Part shown: positions 36,910 through 43,979 of the stretch, piece after piece
How positions within the stretch are numbered: the stretch's first letter is position 1
How the letters are laid out: the number at the start of each line of letters is the position of its first letter
Assembly: GCA_016705475.1 (NCBI GenBank)
Contig: JADIYD010000007.1
Location: forward strand, 184,991 to 248,990
DNA: 64,000 nucleotides
Reading direction: 5' to 3'
Source of the DNA: Betaproteobacteria bacterium
Lineage (GTDB): Bacteria > Pseudomonadota > Gammaproteobacteria > Burkholderiales > Rhodocyclaceae
Made by a program: the position numbers and the translations under genes
The notes under the pieces: generated by a model
Databases searched by the model: none
Seen by the model: only the letters and a program-made list of their open reading frames with translations
What the model was told of the DNA's origin: nothing

Positions 36910-37193
36910 GCGACGCGGTAAGCGGAGAATTCCTCCCCGCGAACCGTGATTCCACGGGGGGGAAGGTTGATAGCCATCCCCCTAAAATTGACCTGCGCAA
37001 TGCAGAAGCAATGCGCCGCGAGATGGCCGCGGTGTATCGCGACATGAGGGCCAAGCGGATTGATGTGCATGACGGCACGCGGCTGGTCTACGTGCTCAAC
37101 GCGCTCCGGCAGGCCTATGAAACCGACGTATTGCAGAAGCGACTTGAAAAGCTGGAGAGTTTTTATGGCACGCAACATCAAAAAGCGCCTTGA
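36906..37193 (+). CDS. Hypothetical protein (95 residues)
   Basis: A soluble helical protein with DLRNAEAMRREMAAVYRDMR and a C-terminal coiled-coil stretch (LQKRLEKLESFYG). It overlaps the gene before it (ATGA) and the gene after it by 29 bases. No family is recognised; small phage proteins of this sort are often packaging or assembly accessories. Confidence 0.5.
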   Translation: MSDAVSGEFLPANRDSTGGKVDSHPPKIDLRNAEAMRREMAAVYRDMRAKRIDVHDGTRLVYVLNALRQAYETDVLQKRLEKLESFYGTQHQKAP

Positions 37194-37527
37194 GGCCCTA
37201 GAGGGGGGGCGCAGCAAAGCAGACCAAGACGAAGATGAAGATGGGCTGAGAAGCGAGATAGCCGAGGCCGAGCGCCAGGCTTGCCTCATTGCTGCCTGGC
37301 ATCAACATCATAAACTCAGTGTGCCGATTGGTAGCGTGCTGCCTGACATGCTGCGATATGTCGATGAAAGCGAGGCCAGGCGCTTGCTGGCGATGGACTA
37401 CAACTCAGTCTATCGGGCTATCGGCATGCCCAACCACACGGCAGTCGCGAATGCGGTACCTCAAGCGAAGCTCGAGGAAAGGGCAATGCCACAGGTCCAA
37501 GTGCCGGGGTGGCATCGTGGTCGATAG
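37165..37527 (+). CDS. Hypothetical protein (120 residues)
   Basis: The protein begins MARNIKKRLEALEGGRSK, has an acidic patch, and a helical body (SEIAEAERQACLIAAW). The start at 37165 has a GGAGAG site 10 bases upstream and fits better than the in-frame start at 37060, which lies deep in the preceding gene. Its 3' end overlaps the next gene. Not recognised. Confidence 0.5.
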   Translation: MARNIKKRLEALEGGRSKADQDEDEDGLRSEIAEAERQACLIAAWHQHHKLSVPIGSVLPDMLRYVDESEARRLLAMDYNSVYRAIGMPNHTAVANAVPQAKLEERAMPQVQVPGWHRGR

Positions 37528-37774
37528 CAAGGCGCCCGGGGATAAGCTGCTGGTCGATTGGTTCCGGGTGATTGTTGACCTTGACCGCGAAGGCTACGGC
37601 GCGACCGTCGTAGCGCTGTCCATCGAAGTCCCGAAGACCACGCTGCTGGGCTGGAAGCAAGGGAGCCGCCCGAAGTACGAGGAGGCGTGCATGCTGATTG
37701 ATCTGTGGGCCAGGGTATTGAAAAAGGGGCGTGATCAGGTTCCGATGATCAGCCCCTTTGACTTCAGACGGTAG
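37517..37774 (+). CDS. Small protein with a helix-turn-helix-like segment
   Basis: This 85-residue frame starts with GTG at 37517 and contains GYGATVVALSIEVPKTTLLG followed by WKQGSRPKYEEACMLIDLW. The spacing resembles a helix-turn-helix of Cro/CI type used to sense or bind phage DNA. It is the last gene of the rightward operon, just before a terminator for the opposite strand. Assignment is tentative. Confidence 0.5.
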   Translation: MVDSKAPGDKLLVDWFRVIVDLDREGYGATVVALSIEVPKTTLLGWKQGSRPKYEEACMLIDLWARVLKKGRDQVPMISPFDFRR

Positions 37775-37781
37775 CGGGCAG

Positions 37782-37803
37782 AAAAAAACCCGCACTCGGC
37801 GGG
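37782..37803 (-). terminator. Rho-independent terminator, minus strand
   Basis: Read on the minus strand, a 5-bp GC stem (CCCGC with GCGGG) and a 5-base loop are followed by seven T residues. It ends the leftward two-gene unit 37818-38342. Confidence 0.75.
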
Positions 37804-37817
37804 CTTGGGGCTTTGGG

Positions 37818-38090
37818 TTACCTGAAATGCTCGTGGTACTGGATGGCAACCCCGCGAATGCCTGGCTGCATCGCCCACGGCTCCAAACGATTGCCGACCA
37901 ATACCGTGTCCATATCCTTCGGATCGGCTGCCGGATCGATCAGCAGGTGAACTCCTCGCGGCAATGGGCCAGCCCTGACGGTATGAACCTCTTCCGTGAG
38001 AGTGACAAAGAACTTTCCATCGTCGGCCATGACTGCCGGCGCATCGAGGCCAATTCGCCCTGGGTGTTGCGTGGAATTCTCGTGACTCAT
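37818..38090 (-). CDS. Hypothetical protein of the leftward unit (90 residues)
   Basis: This small soluble protein has KFFVTLTEEVHTVRAGPLPRG and LIDPAADPKDMDTVLVGN. It lies nine bases after a small membrane protein gene and ends at a clear terminator, so it is probably expressed. No family is recognised. In phage-like elements a leftward unit with its own promoter often carries maintenance or superinfection functions; that is only position-based here. Confidence 0.5.
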   Translation of the reverse strand: MSHENSTQHPGRIGLDAPAVMADDGKFFVTLTEEVHTVRAGPLPRGVHLLIDPAADPKDMDTVLVGNRLEPWAMQPGIRGVAIQYHEHFR

Positions 38091-38099
38091 TTTTACCCC

Positions 38100-38342
38100 T
38101 CAAATGATTGATTGAACAAAGCGGCGAACAACCGGCAAGCCAAACACGAACCATGGGGCGCTCATGATGGCAGCCAGTACCACGCACCCTGCAGCCATGC
38201 CGATGTGACCGGCAGGGATATGAACGCACATCGCGACCATCAGCGGCCCAACGACTACCAACATTGCCCAAGCCAGAACGGCAAATAGACCAATCAGGCG
38301 GATGGTGGTGATCGGGCTTTGGTGAGTAGTGGTGGTGGTCAT
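38100..38342 (-). CDS. Small two-helix membrane protein of the leftward unit
   Basis: The 80-residue protein has two hydrophobic helices (about residues 14-36 and 46-66). The ATG at 38342 has AGGAG just upstream on the minus strand and follows a strong promoter; a longer frame to 38399 runs back into that promoter. No family is recognised. Being transcribed from its own promoter while integrated would fit an immunity or superinfection-exclusion protein, but there is no motif evidence. Confidence 0.6.
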   Translation of the reverse strand: MTTTTTHQSPITTIRLIGLFAVLAWAMLVVVGPLMVAMCVHIPAGHIGMAAGCVVLAAIMSAPWFVFGLPVVRRFVQSII

Positions 38343-38364
38343 GATTCGCTCCTTGTGTGATTTA

Positions 38365-38393
38365 ATAGTATGTCTTGCTACAAACAGAGTCAA
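38365..38393 (-). promoter_or_regulatory. Strong sigma-70 promoter for the leftward unit
   Basis: On the minus strand, TTGACT (38388-38393) and TACTAT (38365-38370) are 17 bases apart, with the start codon 23 bases beyond the -10. Confidence 0.8.
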
Positions 38394-38412
38394 TAGCAAT
38401 TTGTGCTATGAT
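38375..38412. promoter_or_regulatory. Divergent operator-like repeats and rightward extended -10
   Basis: TTGCTA (38375-38380) and TAGCAA (38394-38399) form one inverted repeat, and ATAGCA (38393-38398) with TGCTAT (38404-38409) another, sharing a half site. They cover the leftward -35 and a rightward extended -10 (TGC-TATGAT, 38404-38412). This is the layout of a phage-type switch. Confidence 0.55.
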
Positions 38413-38436
38413 TCAATGAAATTCAGGAGATGACCG

Positions 38437-38643
38437 ATGTCACCACTCAGCAAGACTCAGCAGGCCTTGGCCTTGATGGCTTCCGAAGAGATTGGGGCCA
38501 GCGAGGCAGCCCGGCGTGTCGGCATCAAGGCTGGCACCGTGCTATCAGCGGTCATGCGAATGAAGGGCAAAGATGTCTGCCCGTGCTGCGGCCAGGTGGT
38601 GCGCGAAGGGTTCGAGATCGACCGGGATGTGCTGAAGGGGTAG
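38437..38643 (+). CDS. Small HTH protein with a CxxC...-type zinc ribbon
   Basis: This 68-residue protein has a helix-turn-helix-like N-terminus (SEEIGASEAARRVGIKAGTV) and a CPCCGQVV motif that could hold zinc with other ligands. AGGAGA precedes the ATG. It is transcribed away from the operator-like repeats and is the best candidate for their regulator in the element. It is the last gene before attR. Confidence 0.65.
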   Translation: MSPLSKTQQALALMASEEIGASEAARRVGIKAGTVLSAVMRMKGKDVCPCCGQVVREGFEIDRDVLKG

Positions 38644-38706
38644 GCAGATAGACTCGTTTTGGCAATGCGCATATTCTCTAGCCGAAATCTTGAAGCGCAC
38701 AGAAAA

Positions 38707-38726
38707 GCGGGTATAAAAGCGGGTAT
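38707..38726 (+). repeat. Integrase arm-site-like direct repeats (right)
   Basis: GCGGGTAT at 38707 and again at 38719, 12 bp apart, match the pair near attL in sequence, spacing and orientation. Confidence 0.6.
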
Positions 38727-38781
38727 GAAATCAACTTCAAAATCATCAATTGACCAATCCATGGCCTTAGTTGGCTGTTTT

Positions 38782-38798
38782 GCCGACTACAGAAGTTA
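38782..38798 (+). repeat. attR core
   Basis: GCCGACTACAGAAGTTA differs from the argJ copy at one base. The permease ATG starts at the next base. Joining the argJ side to this side gives an argJ stop TAA overlapping the permease ATG. Confidence 0.85.
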
Positions 38799-39935
38799 AT
38801 GACTGACATCCGCCGCGACCTGGCCCGCAACACGCTGGCCATTCTCTGCATCCTCGGGCTGATCGGCCTGTCGGTCTGGGTGTTGCTGCCGTTTCTGGCG
38901 GCTACGGTCTGGGCGGTGATGATTGTCGTGGCGACCTGGCCGCTGTTCAGGTCGCTGGAAGCGCGGTTGGGCAATCGGCGCGGGCCGGCCGTGGCGATCA
39001 TGTCGGTGGCTATGCTGCTCTTGTTGATCTTGCCGCTCTGGCTGGCTATTGACACCATTTTTGACCATTCCGAGCAGTTGACCGCAGCAGGCAAGTCGTT
39101 TGCTGCCAACGGCCTGCCACCACCGCCGGCCTGGGTCAAAACGGTGCCGCTGGTTGGCGAGCGCATTGCCGCAGGCTGGGTGCAGCTCGACGCGGCTGGC
39201 GCGACGGGTATCGTTGCCAAAGTGACGCCCTATGCGGCCGATACGGGTAAGTGGGTGCTCGCTCAGGTTGGCGGTATCGGTGGCATGCTGATCCAGTTTC
39301 TGCTCGTCGTTACCATCGCCGCCATTCTTTATTCTGGTGGCGAAAGTGGTGCCCGTCTGGCGCGTCGATTCGGCCGCCGGCTGGCTGGTGAGCGCGGTGA
39401 GAATTCGATCATTCTGGCCGGGCAAGCGATTCGGGGCGTGGCGCTCGGCGTCGGCGTCACCGCCATCGTCCAGACCGTGCTCGGCGGAATCGGGCTGGCA
39501 GTGGCTGGCGTGCCGTTCGCCTCGCTGCTGGCGGCTGTCATGCTCATGCTGTGCATCGCCCAGATCGGGCCGATGCTGATTCTGTTGCCGGCTGTCGGCT
39601 GGATGTACTGGAGCGGCGACACCGGCTGGGCGACGGCCTTGCTGGTGTGGAGCCTGATCGTCGGCAGCCTCGACAACTTCCTGCGCCCGATGCTCATCAA
39701 GCGCGGGGCCGATTTGCCGCTGCTGCTCATTTTTGCCGGCGTCATCGGCGGCATGCTGAGCTTCGGGCTGATCGGCATCTTTGTCGGCCCGGTCGTGCTG
39801 GCCGTGACCTACACGCTGACGTTGGCGTGGATCGAGGATGCGCTTGGCAAGGATGAGCCGGAGCCCGAGCTTCCGACTGTGCCGCCGCCTTCAGAGCTTC
39901 CTGAGGCGGATCATCCGGAACCAGCCGCCAGCTAG
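38799..39935 (+). CDS. AI-2E (PerM/YhhT) family membrane transporter
   Basis: This 378-residue protein has about eight membrane helices and the family's late motifs (GSLDNFLRPMLIKRG, GLIGIFVGPVVLAV). Members are exporters of varied substrates; the quorum-signal role does not apply to all, so the substrate is unknown. The start is immediately next to attR, so the gene probably once overlapped argJ and has lost its native upstream promoter context. The 3' end overlaps the convergent methyltransferase gene by 45 bases. Confidence 0.88.
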   Translation: MTDIRRDLARNTLAILCILGLIGLSVWVLLPFLAATVWAVMIVVATWPLFRSLEARLGNRRGPAVAIMSVAMLLLLILPLWLAIDTIFDHSEQLTAAGKSFAANGLPPPPAWVKTVPLVGERIAAGWVQLDAAGATGIVAKVTPYAADTGKWVLAQVGGIGGMLIQFLLVVTIAAILYSGGESGARLARRFGRRLAGERGENSIILAGQAIRGVALGVGVTAIVQTVLGGIGLAVAGVPFASLLAAVMLMLCIAQIGPMLILLPAVGWMYWSGDTGWATALLVWSLIVGSLDNFLRPMLIKRGADLPLLLIFAGVIGGMLSFGLIGIFVGPVVLAVTYTLTLAWIEDALGKDEPEPELPTVPPPSELPEADHPEPAAS

Positions 39936-40484
39936 TGCGGGCTGATCGTGCTCCAGCGCCAGGCTGGGGGCTTCGCTGAGCAAATCTTCGAAAACCACGT
40001 CGAGCCGGGTCGCCACCCGGCGCATCAGCGGGTTGATCATCCGCCGCAACAAGGCGGGTTGGCCGCGCCGCAAAAACTTGTCGAATACCAGCACCTGCCC
40101 GCCGGGTTTGAGGACGCGCTCAATCTCCGCAAAGCAATGCGCCGGTTGTGGCACGACAGCCAGAATCAGGTGCAAAACCGCGCAGTCGAATGAGGCGTCG
40201 GCAAAAGGCAGGCGCTGGGCGTCACCCTGCACCGGCACGAAGTCGATGTGGCCGGTCCGGGGCAGGGCGCGGCACAGCATGGCCTGATTGAGGTCAAGGC
40301 CGACGTAGTGGTGTTGCGGCGGCAGGTGCGGCAAATCGAGTCCGGTGCCGACGCCGGCCAGCAGAACCTTTCCGGCTTCCGTTGGTAGCGCCGACAGGCT
40401 GCGCGCCCGGGCGGCGTGCGTGGCCCGGGCAATCGCCGCGTCGTAGAACGGCGCGATCAGCGTGTAGCTGTGCTTCAGGCTCAA
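39891..40484 (-). CDS. Class I SAM-dependent methyltransferase
   Basis: The 197-residue protein has motif I (VLLAGVGTGLDLPHLP), a GDAQRLPFADASFD motif and VLKPGGQVLVFDKF, as in methyltransferase 11-type enzymes. The substrate cannot be told; similar proteins act on phospholipids or quinones. It lies seven bases downstream of apaG on the same strand, so the two are probably co-transcribed. Confidence 0.85.
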   Translation of the reverse strand: MSLKHSYTLIAPFYDAAIARATHAARARSLSALPTEAGKVLLAGVGTGLDLPHLPPQHHYVGLDLNQAMLCRALPRTGHIDFVPVQGDAQRLPFADASFDCAVLHLILAVVPQPAHCFAEIERVLKPGGQVLVFDKFLRRGQPALLRRMINPLMRRVATRLDVVFEDLLSEAPSLALEHDQPALAGGWFRMIRLRKL

Positions 40485-40491
40485 GCCAGCC

Positions 40492-40875
40492 TCAATGCAG
40501 GGCGCGCGGGCTGGCCAGGACGAACTCGGGAATCACGGCCTCGAAATGCGTGCCGTCCTCGGCCACCATCTGGTAGGTGCCTTTCATCGTGCCGATGGCG
40601 GTCGTCATCGACGAGCCGCTGGTGTACTGAAAGCTCTCGCCCGGCTGCAGCAGCGGCTGTTTACCGACCACGCCAAGGCCGCGCACTTCCTGTACCTCGT
40701 TGTTGCCGTCGGTGATGATCCAGTGCCGCGAAACGAGCTGGGCCGCTACGCTGCCGACATTCTTGATGGTGATCGTGTAGGCAAAGATGTAGCGGTCATT
40801 TTCCGGGTCGGACTGCTCCGGGATGTACTGCGGCATGGGGTGGATTTCGATTTGGTACTTGTCGGTGTCGGGCAT
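40492..40875 (-). CDS. apaG: ApaG domain protein
   Basis: This 127-residue protein has the ApaG pattern: YIFAYTITIKNVGSVAAQLV, then SRHWIITDG, then GVVGKQPLLQPGESFQYTSG, and GTMKGTYQM. ApaG folds as a beta-sandwich and is linked to ApaH in dinucleoside polyphosphate metabolism in some bacteria; its biochemical role is not settled. It is divergent from rpe with 40 bases between the starts. Confidence 0.94.
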   Translation of the reverse strand: MPDTDKYQIEIHPMPQYIPEQSDPENDRYIFAYTITIKNVGSVAAQLVSRHWIITDGNNEVQEVRGLGVVGKQPLLQPGESFQYTSGSSMTTAIGTMKGTYQMVAEDGTHFEAVIPEFVLASPRALH

Positions 40876-40915
40876 GGGATAATTTCGTCTATCTGTTTTT
40901 GTTCAGGGAAACATC

Positions 40916-41617
40916 ATGTCAGCCAAAGATTACGTCATCGCACCGAGCATTCTGTCCGCCAATTTCGCCAAATTGGGCGAAGAAGTGGCCAACGTCATTG
41001 CCTCGGGCGCCGACTGGATTCACTTCGACGTGATGGACAACCATTATGTTCCCAACCTGACCATCGGGCCCCTGGTGTGCGAAGCCATCCGGCCATGCAC
41101 CACGGCACCCATCGACGTGCATCTGATGGTCAAGCCGGTAGATCGCATCATCCCCGATTTTGCCAAGGCCGGGGCCAATATCATCACTTTTCACCCGGAA
41201 GCCTCCGATCACGTCGATCGCAGCCTGTCGCTGATCCGCGATGCCGGCTGCCAGGGTGGCCTGGTCTTTAATCCGGCGACGCCGCTCGATTACATGGATT
41301 ATGTCCTCGACAAGATCGACGTCATCCTGCTCATGAGCGTGAACCCCGGTTTCGGCGGTCAGAAGTTCATCCCCGGCACGCTGGCCAAGGCCAGGCAGGC
41401 GCGCGCCAAGCTGGACGCTTATGAAAGGGAAAGCGGCCGCCGCATCCGCCTTGAAATCGACGGTGGCGTGAACACGGCCAACATCGCCGAAATCGCTCGT
41501 GCCGGTGTCGATGCTTTTGTCGCCGGATCGGCCGTTTATGGTGCAGGAAAGGACAGCGACCCGCACCGCTACGATTCGATCATCGGTGCCTTGCGCGGCG
41601 AACTGGCCAAAATCTGA
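40916..41617 (+). CDS. rpe: Ribulose-phosphate 3-epimerase
   Basis: This 233-residue TIM-barrel protein starts with the IAPSILSANFAKLGEEV motif and has HFDVMDNHYVPNLTIGP, HLMVKPVDRIIPDF, MSVNPGFGGQKFI and EIDGGVN. It interconverts ribulose 5-phosphate and xylulose 5-phosphate in the pentose phosphate and Calvin pathways. Its stop overlaps the gph start (TGATG), the usual rpe-gph-trpE order in betaproteobacteria. Confidence 0.97.
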   Translation: MSAKDYVIAPSILSANFAKLGEEVANVIASGADWIHFDVMDNHYVPNLTIGPLVCEAIRPCTTAPIDVHLMVKPVDRIIPDFAKAGANIITFHPEASDHVDRSLSLIRDAGCQGGLVFNPATPLDYMDYVLDKIDVILLMSVNPGFGGQKFIPGTLAKARQARAKLDAYERESGRRIRLEIDGGVNTANIAEIARAGVDAFVAGSAVYGAGKDSDPHRYDSIIGALRGELAKI

Positions 41618-42426
41618 TGCGCTTCGATTCCGTCACCTTCGACCTCGACGGCACGCTGCTCGACACCATCGCCGATCTGGCCGAGGCTTGTCGCCTGATG
41701 CTGGCCGAAATCGGCGCCCCGCCGCGCACGCCGGCCGAGGTGCACAGCTTCGTCGGCAAGGGCATGGCCGTGCTCGTCGAGCGTTGTCTGACCCACGACC
41801 AGCCGCCGAGCGCCGAGCGGCTGCAAGAAGCCATCGAGTCCTTCAAACACCACTATTCCAAGGTCAACGGGAAATATTGCCAGATTTACGAAGGGGTTCT
41901 TGAGGGGCTAGCCGCCTGGAAAACCAGCGGCCTCAAGATGGGCGTCGTGACCAACAAGCCCGCCATGTTTACCGAGCAGTTGCTTGAGCGCATGGGGCTG
42001 GCCGACTATTTCGACGTCGTTGTTTCCGGCGACACCACGGCCTACAAAAAGCCGCACCCCGAGCCCATCCTGCACGCCTGTCGCCTGTTCGGTGTGCAGC
42101 CTGAGCGCAATCTGCACATCGGCGACTCGGAAAACGACATCCTTGCCGCCCGCGCCGCTGGTTCGCCGACCTTCTGCGTGCCCTACGGCTACAACGAAGG
42201 CAAGCCGGTGGACAGCGCCGATTGCGATGCGCTAGTATCAAGCCTGCTTGTTGCCTACCAACAAGCCCTTAATTTCAAAGACCTCAACACAAATGACGAC
42301 TCTGCGAATCTGGAACGAATGGCAAGGTTGGCGTCGCTGGCGCCCCTGATCTCCTTTCGCGCGCCCTTGCGGCGCACCGCTCCAGACCGCAACACCCTGT
42401 CATTTTCGAGGCTTCCCCATGACTGA
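41617..42426 (+). CDS. gph: Phosphoglycolate phosphatase, with a suspect C-terminal tail
   Basis: The HAD signatures are clear: FDLDGTLLDT, VVTNKPAMF, YKKPHPEP and GDSENDILAARAAG. It removes 2-phosphoglycolate. The frame gives 269 residues, about 50 more than usual. The tail after LVAYQQAL has no family character and runs across a trp leader to within trpE. Adding one T at 42267-42268 would give a TAA stop right after QQAL, leaving the leader intergenic. So the true end is probably near 42270. Confidence 0.9.
   Translation: MRFDSVTFDLDGTLLDTIADLAEACRLMLAEIGAPPRTPAEVHSFVGKGMAVLVERCLTHDQPPSAERLQEAIESFKHHYSKVNGKYCQIYEGVLEGLAAWKTSGLKMGVVTNKPAMFTEQLLERMGLADYFDVVVSGDTTAYKKPHPEPILHACRLFGVQPERNLHIGDSENDILAARAAGSPTFCVPYGYNEGKPVDSADCDALVSSLLVAYQQALNFKDLNTNDDSANLERMARLASLAPLISFRAPLRRTAPDRNTLSFSRLPHD
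42293..42349 (+). CDS. trpL: Trp operon leader peptide with four Trp codons
   Basis: A short frame of 18 codons encodes MTTLRIWNEWQGWRRWRP with Trp at residues 7, 10, 13 and 16. It ends 69 bases before trpE. Such Trp-rich leaders sense charged tRNA-Trp by ribosome stalling. Downstream, TTGCGG (42367-42372) can pair with CCGCAA (42387-42392), but a full terminator with a close T-run is not evident. The control could be attenuation with a weak hairpin or act on translation. Confidence 0.75.
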   Translation: MTTLRIWNEWQGWRRWRP

Positions 42427-43894
42427 AACCGAATTCAACGCGCTCGCCGCGCAAGGCTACAACCGTATTCCCGTTACGCTGGAAACGTTTGCCGACCTCG
42501 ACACGCCGCTGTCGATCTACCTCAAACTGGCCAACGCGCCCTACACCTACCTGCTCGAATCGGTGCAGGGCGGCGAGCGTTTCGGCCGCTACTCGATCAT
42601 CGGCCTGGCCGCCCAGACGCGCATCGTCGTCACCGGCCACCAGGTCATGGTGCTGACCGGCAACCGGGTGGCCGAGCGCGAGGACGACACCAATCCGCTC
42701 GAATTCATCGGCAAGTTCATGGCGCGCTTCCGCGCCGCGCCGCAGGCCGGCCTGCCGCGCTTCTGCGGCGGCCTCGTCGGCTGCTTCGGCTACGACACCA
42801 TTCGCTACGTCGAAACCAAGCTCACGCGCACCAACAAGCCGGACGACATCGGCACGCCGGACATCGGCCTGCTCCTCTCCGAAGAAATCGCCGTCGTCGA
42901 CAACCTGTCCGGCAAGCTCACGCTGGTCGTCTTCGCCGAGCCGGGCTTCCCGAGCGCCTACCAGAAGGCCCGGGCGCGGCTCATGGAGCTGCTCGCCAAG
43001 CTGCGCACGCCGGTTGCTATCCCGAGCGAAAAGCCGGTGCATTCCGAGCCGGCCGTTTCGGTCTTTGGCGAAGCGGCGTTCAAGAAGGCCGTGCTCAAGG
43101 CCAAGGACTACATCACCGAAGGCGACGTCATGCAGGTCGTCCTCTCGCAGCGCATGACCAAGCCCTTCGGCGCCAGCCCGCTGGCCTTGTACCGCACCCT
43201 GCGCAGCCTCAATCCGTCGCCCTACATGTTCTACTTCGATTTCGAGGATTTTCATGTCGTCGGCGCCTCGCCGGAAATTCTCGTTCGCCTCGAAGGCGAC
43301 CGCGTCACCGTGCGCCCGATTGCCGGCACCCGCAAGCGTGGCGCCTCGCCGGAAGAAGATGCCGCACTGGCCGCCGAACTGCTGGCCGACGAAAAGGAAC
43401 GCGCCGAACACACGCAACTGCTCGACCTCGGCCGCAACGACTGCGGTCGCGTCGCCAAGGTCGGCACCGTCAAGCTCACCGAAAACATGATCGTCGAGCG
43501 CTACTCGCACGTGATGCACATCGTCTCCAACGTCGAAGGCCGCCTGCAGCCGGGGCTCGACGCGCTCGACGTCCTGCGCGCCACCTTCCCGGCGGGCACC
43601 GTGTCCGGGGCGCCGAAAGTGCGGGCCATGGAAATCATCGACGAGCTGGAACCGGTCAAGCGCGGCATCTACGCCGGTGCCGTCGGCTACCTCGGCTTCC
43701 ATGGCGACATGGACATCGCCATCGCCATCCGCACGGCCGTCGTCAAGAACAAGCAGCTCTACGTTCAGGCCGGCGCCGGCATCGTCGCCGATTCCGATCC
43801 GCATTCGGAATGGGAAGAAACCCGCAACAAGGCCCGCGCCGTGCTGCGCGCGGCCGAACTGGCCGAGCAGGGGCTCGATACGCGGGTCGATTGA
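42419..43894 (+). CDS. trpE: Anthranilate synthase component I
   Basis: This 491-residue protein has the Trp feedback-binding segment (LLESVQGGERFGRYS), the chorismate-binding core (QVVLSQRM, then GASPEILVRL and PIAGTRKRG), and late GTVSGAPKVRAMEII. It makes anthranilate with TrpG, which is not in the window. A four-Trp leader peptide lies upstream and a strong terminator follows, so trpE seems to be transcribed alone here. Confidence 0.97.
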   Translation: MTETEFNALAAQGYNRIPVTLETFADLDTPLSIYLKLANAPYTYLLESVQGGERFGRYSIIGLAAQTRIVVTGHQVMVLTGNRVAEREDDTNPLEFIGKFMARFRAAPQAGLPRFCGGLVGCFGYDTIRYVETKLTRTNKPDDIGTPDIGLLLSEEIAVVDNLSGKLTLVVFAEPGFPSAYQKARARLMELLAKLRTPVAIPSEKPVHSEPAVSVFGEAAFKKAVLKAKDYITEGDVMQVVLSQRMTKPFGASPLALYRTLRSLNPSPYMFYFDFEDFHVVGASPEILVRLEGDRVTVRPIAGTRKRGASPEEDAALAAELLADEKERAEHTQLLDLGRNDCGRVAKVGTVKLTENMIVERYSHVMHIVSNVEGRLQPGLDALDVLRATFPAGTVSGAPKVRAMEIIDELEPVKRGIYAGAVGYLGFHGDMDIAIAIRTAVVKNKQLYVQAGAGIVADSDPHSEWEETRNKARAVLRAAELAEQGLDTRVD

Positions 43895-43914
43895 TTGCGC
43901 GCCCACCCGAATGC

Positions 43915-43941
43915 AAAAAACCGCCGGCTTCGGCGGTTTTT
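43915..43941. terminator. Bidirectional rho-independent terminator
   Basis: A 6-bp CCGCCG/CGGCGG stem with a 4-base loop is flanked by an A-run on the left and a T-run on the right. It serves trpE and the convergent PAP2 operon. Confidence 0.9.
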
Positions 43942-43975
43942 CATTTTTGGCCCTTTTTTCCGGTCGACCGTGGGA
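43941..43975 (+). repeat. Short dispersed repeat, copy B
   Basis: Its T-rich block, CCGG and GACCG resemble copy A (18449-18483, minus) and copy C (45026-45060). It lies between the trpE terminator and the PAP2 gene. Confidence 0.45.
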
Positions 43976-43979
43976 TTGC

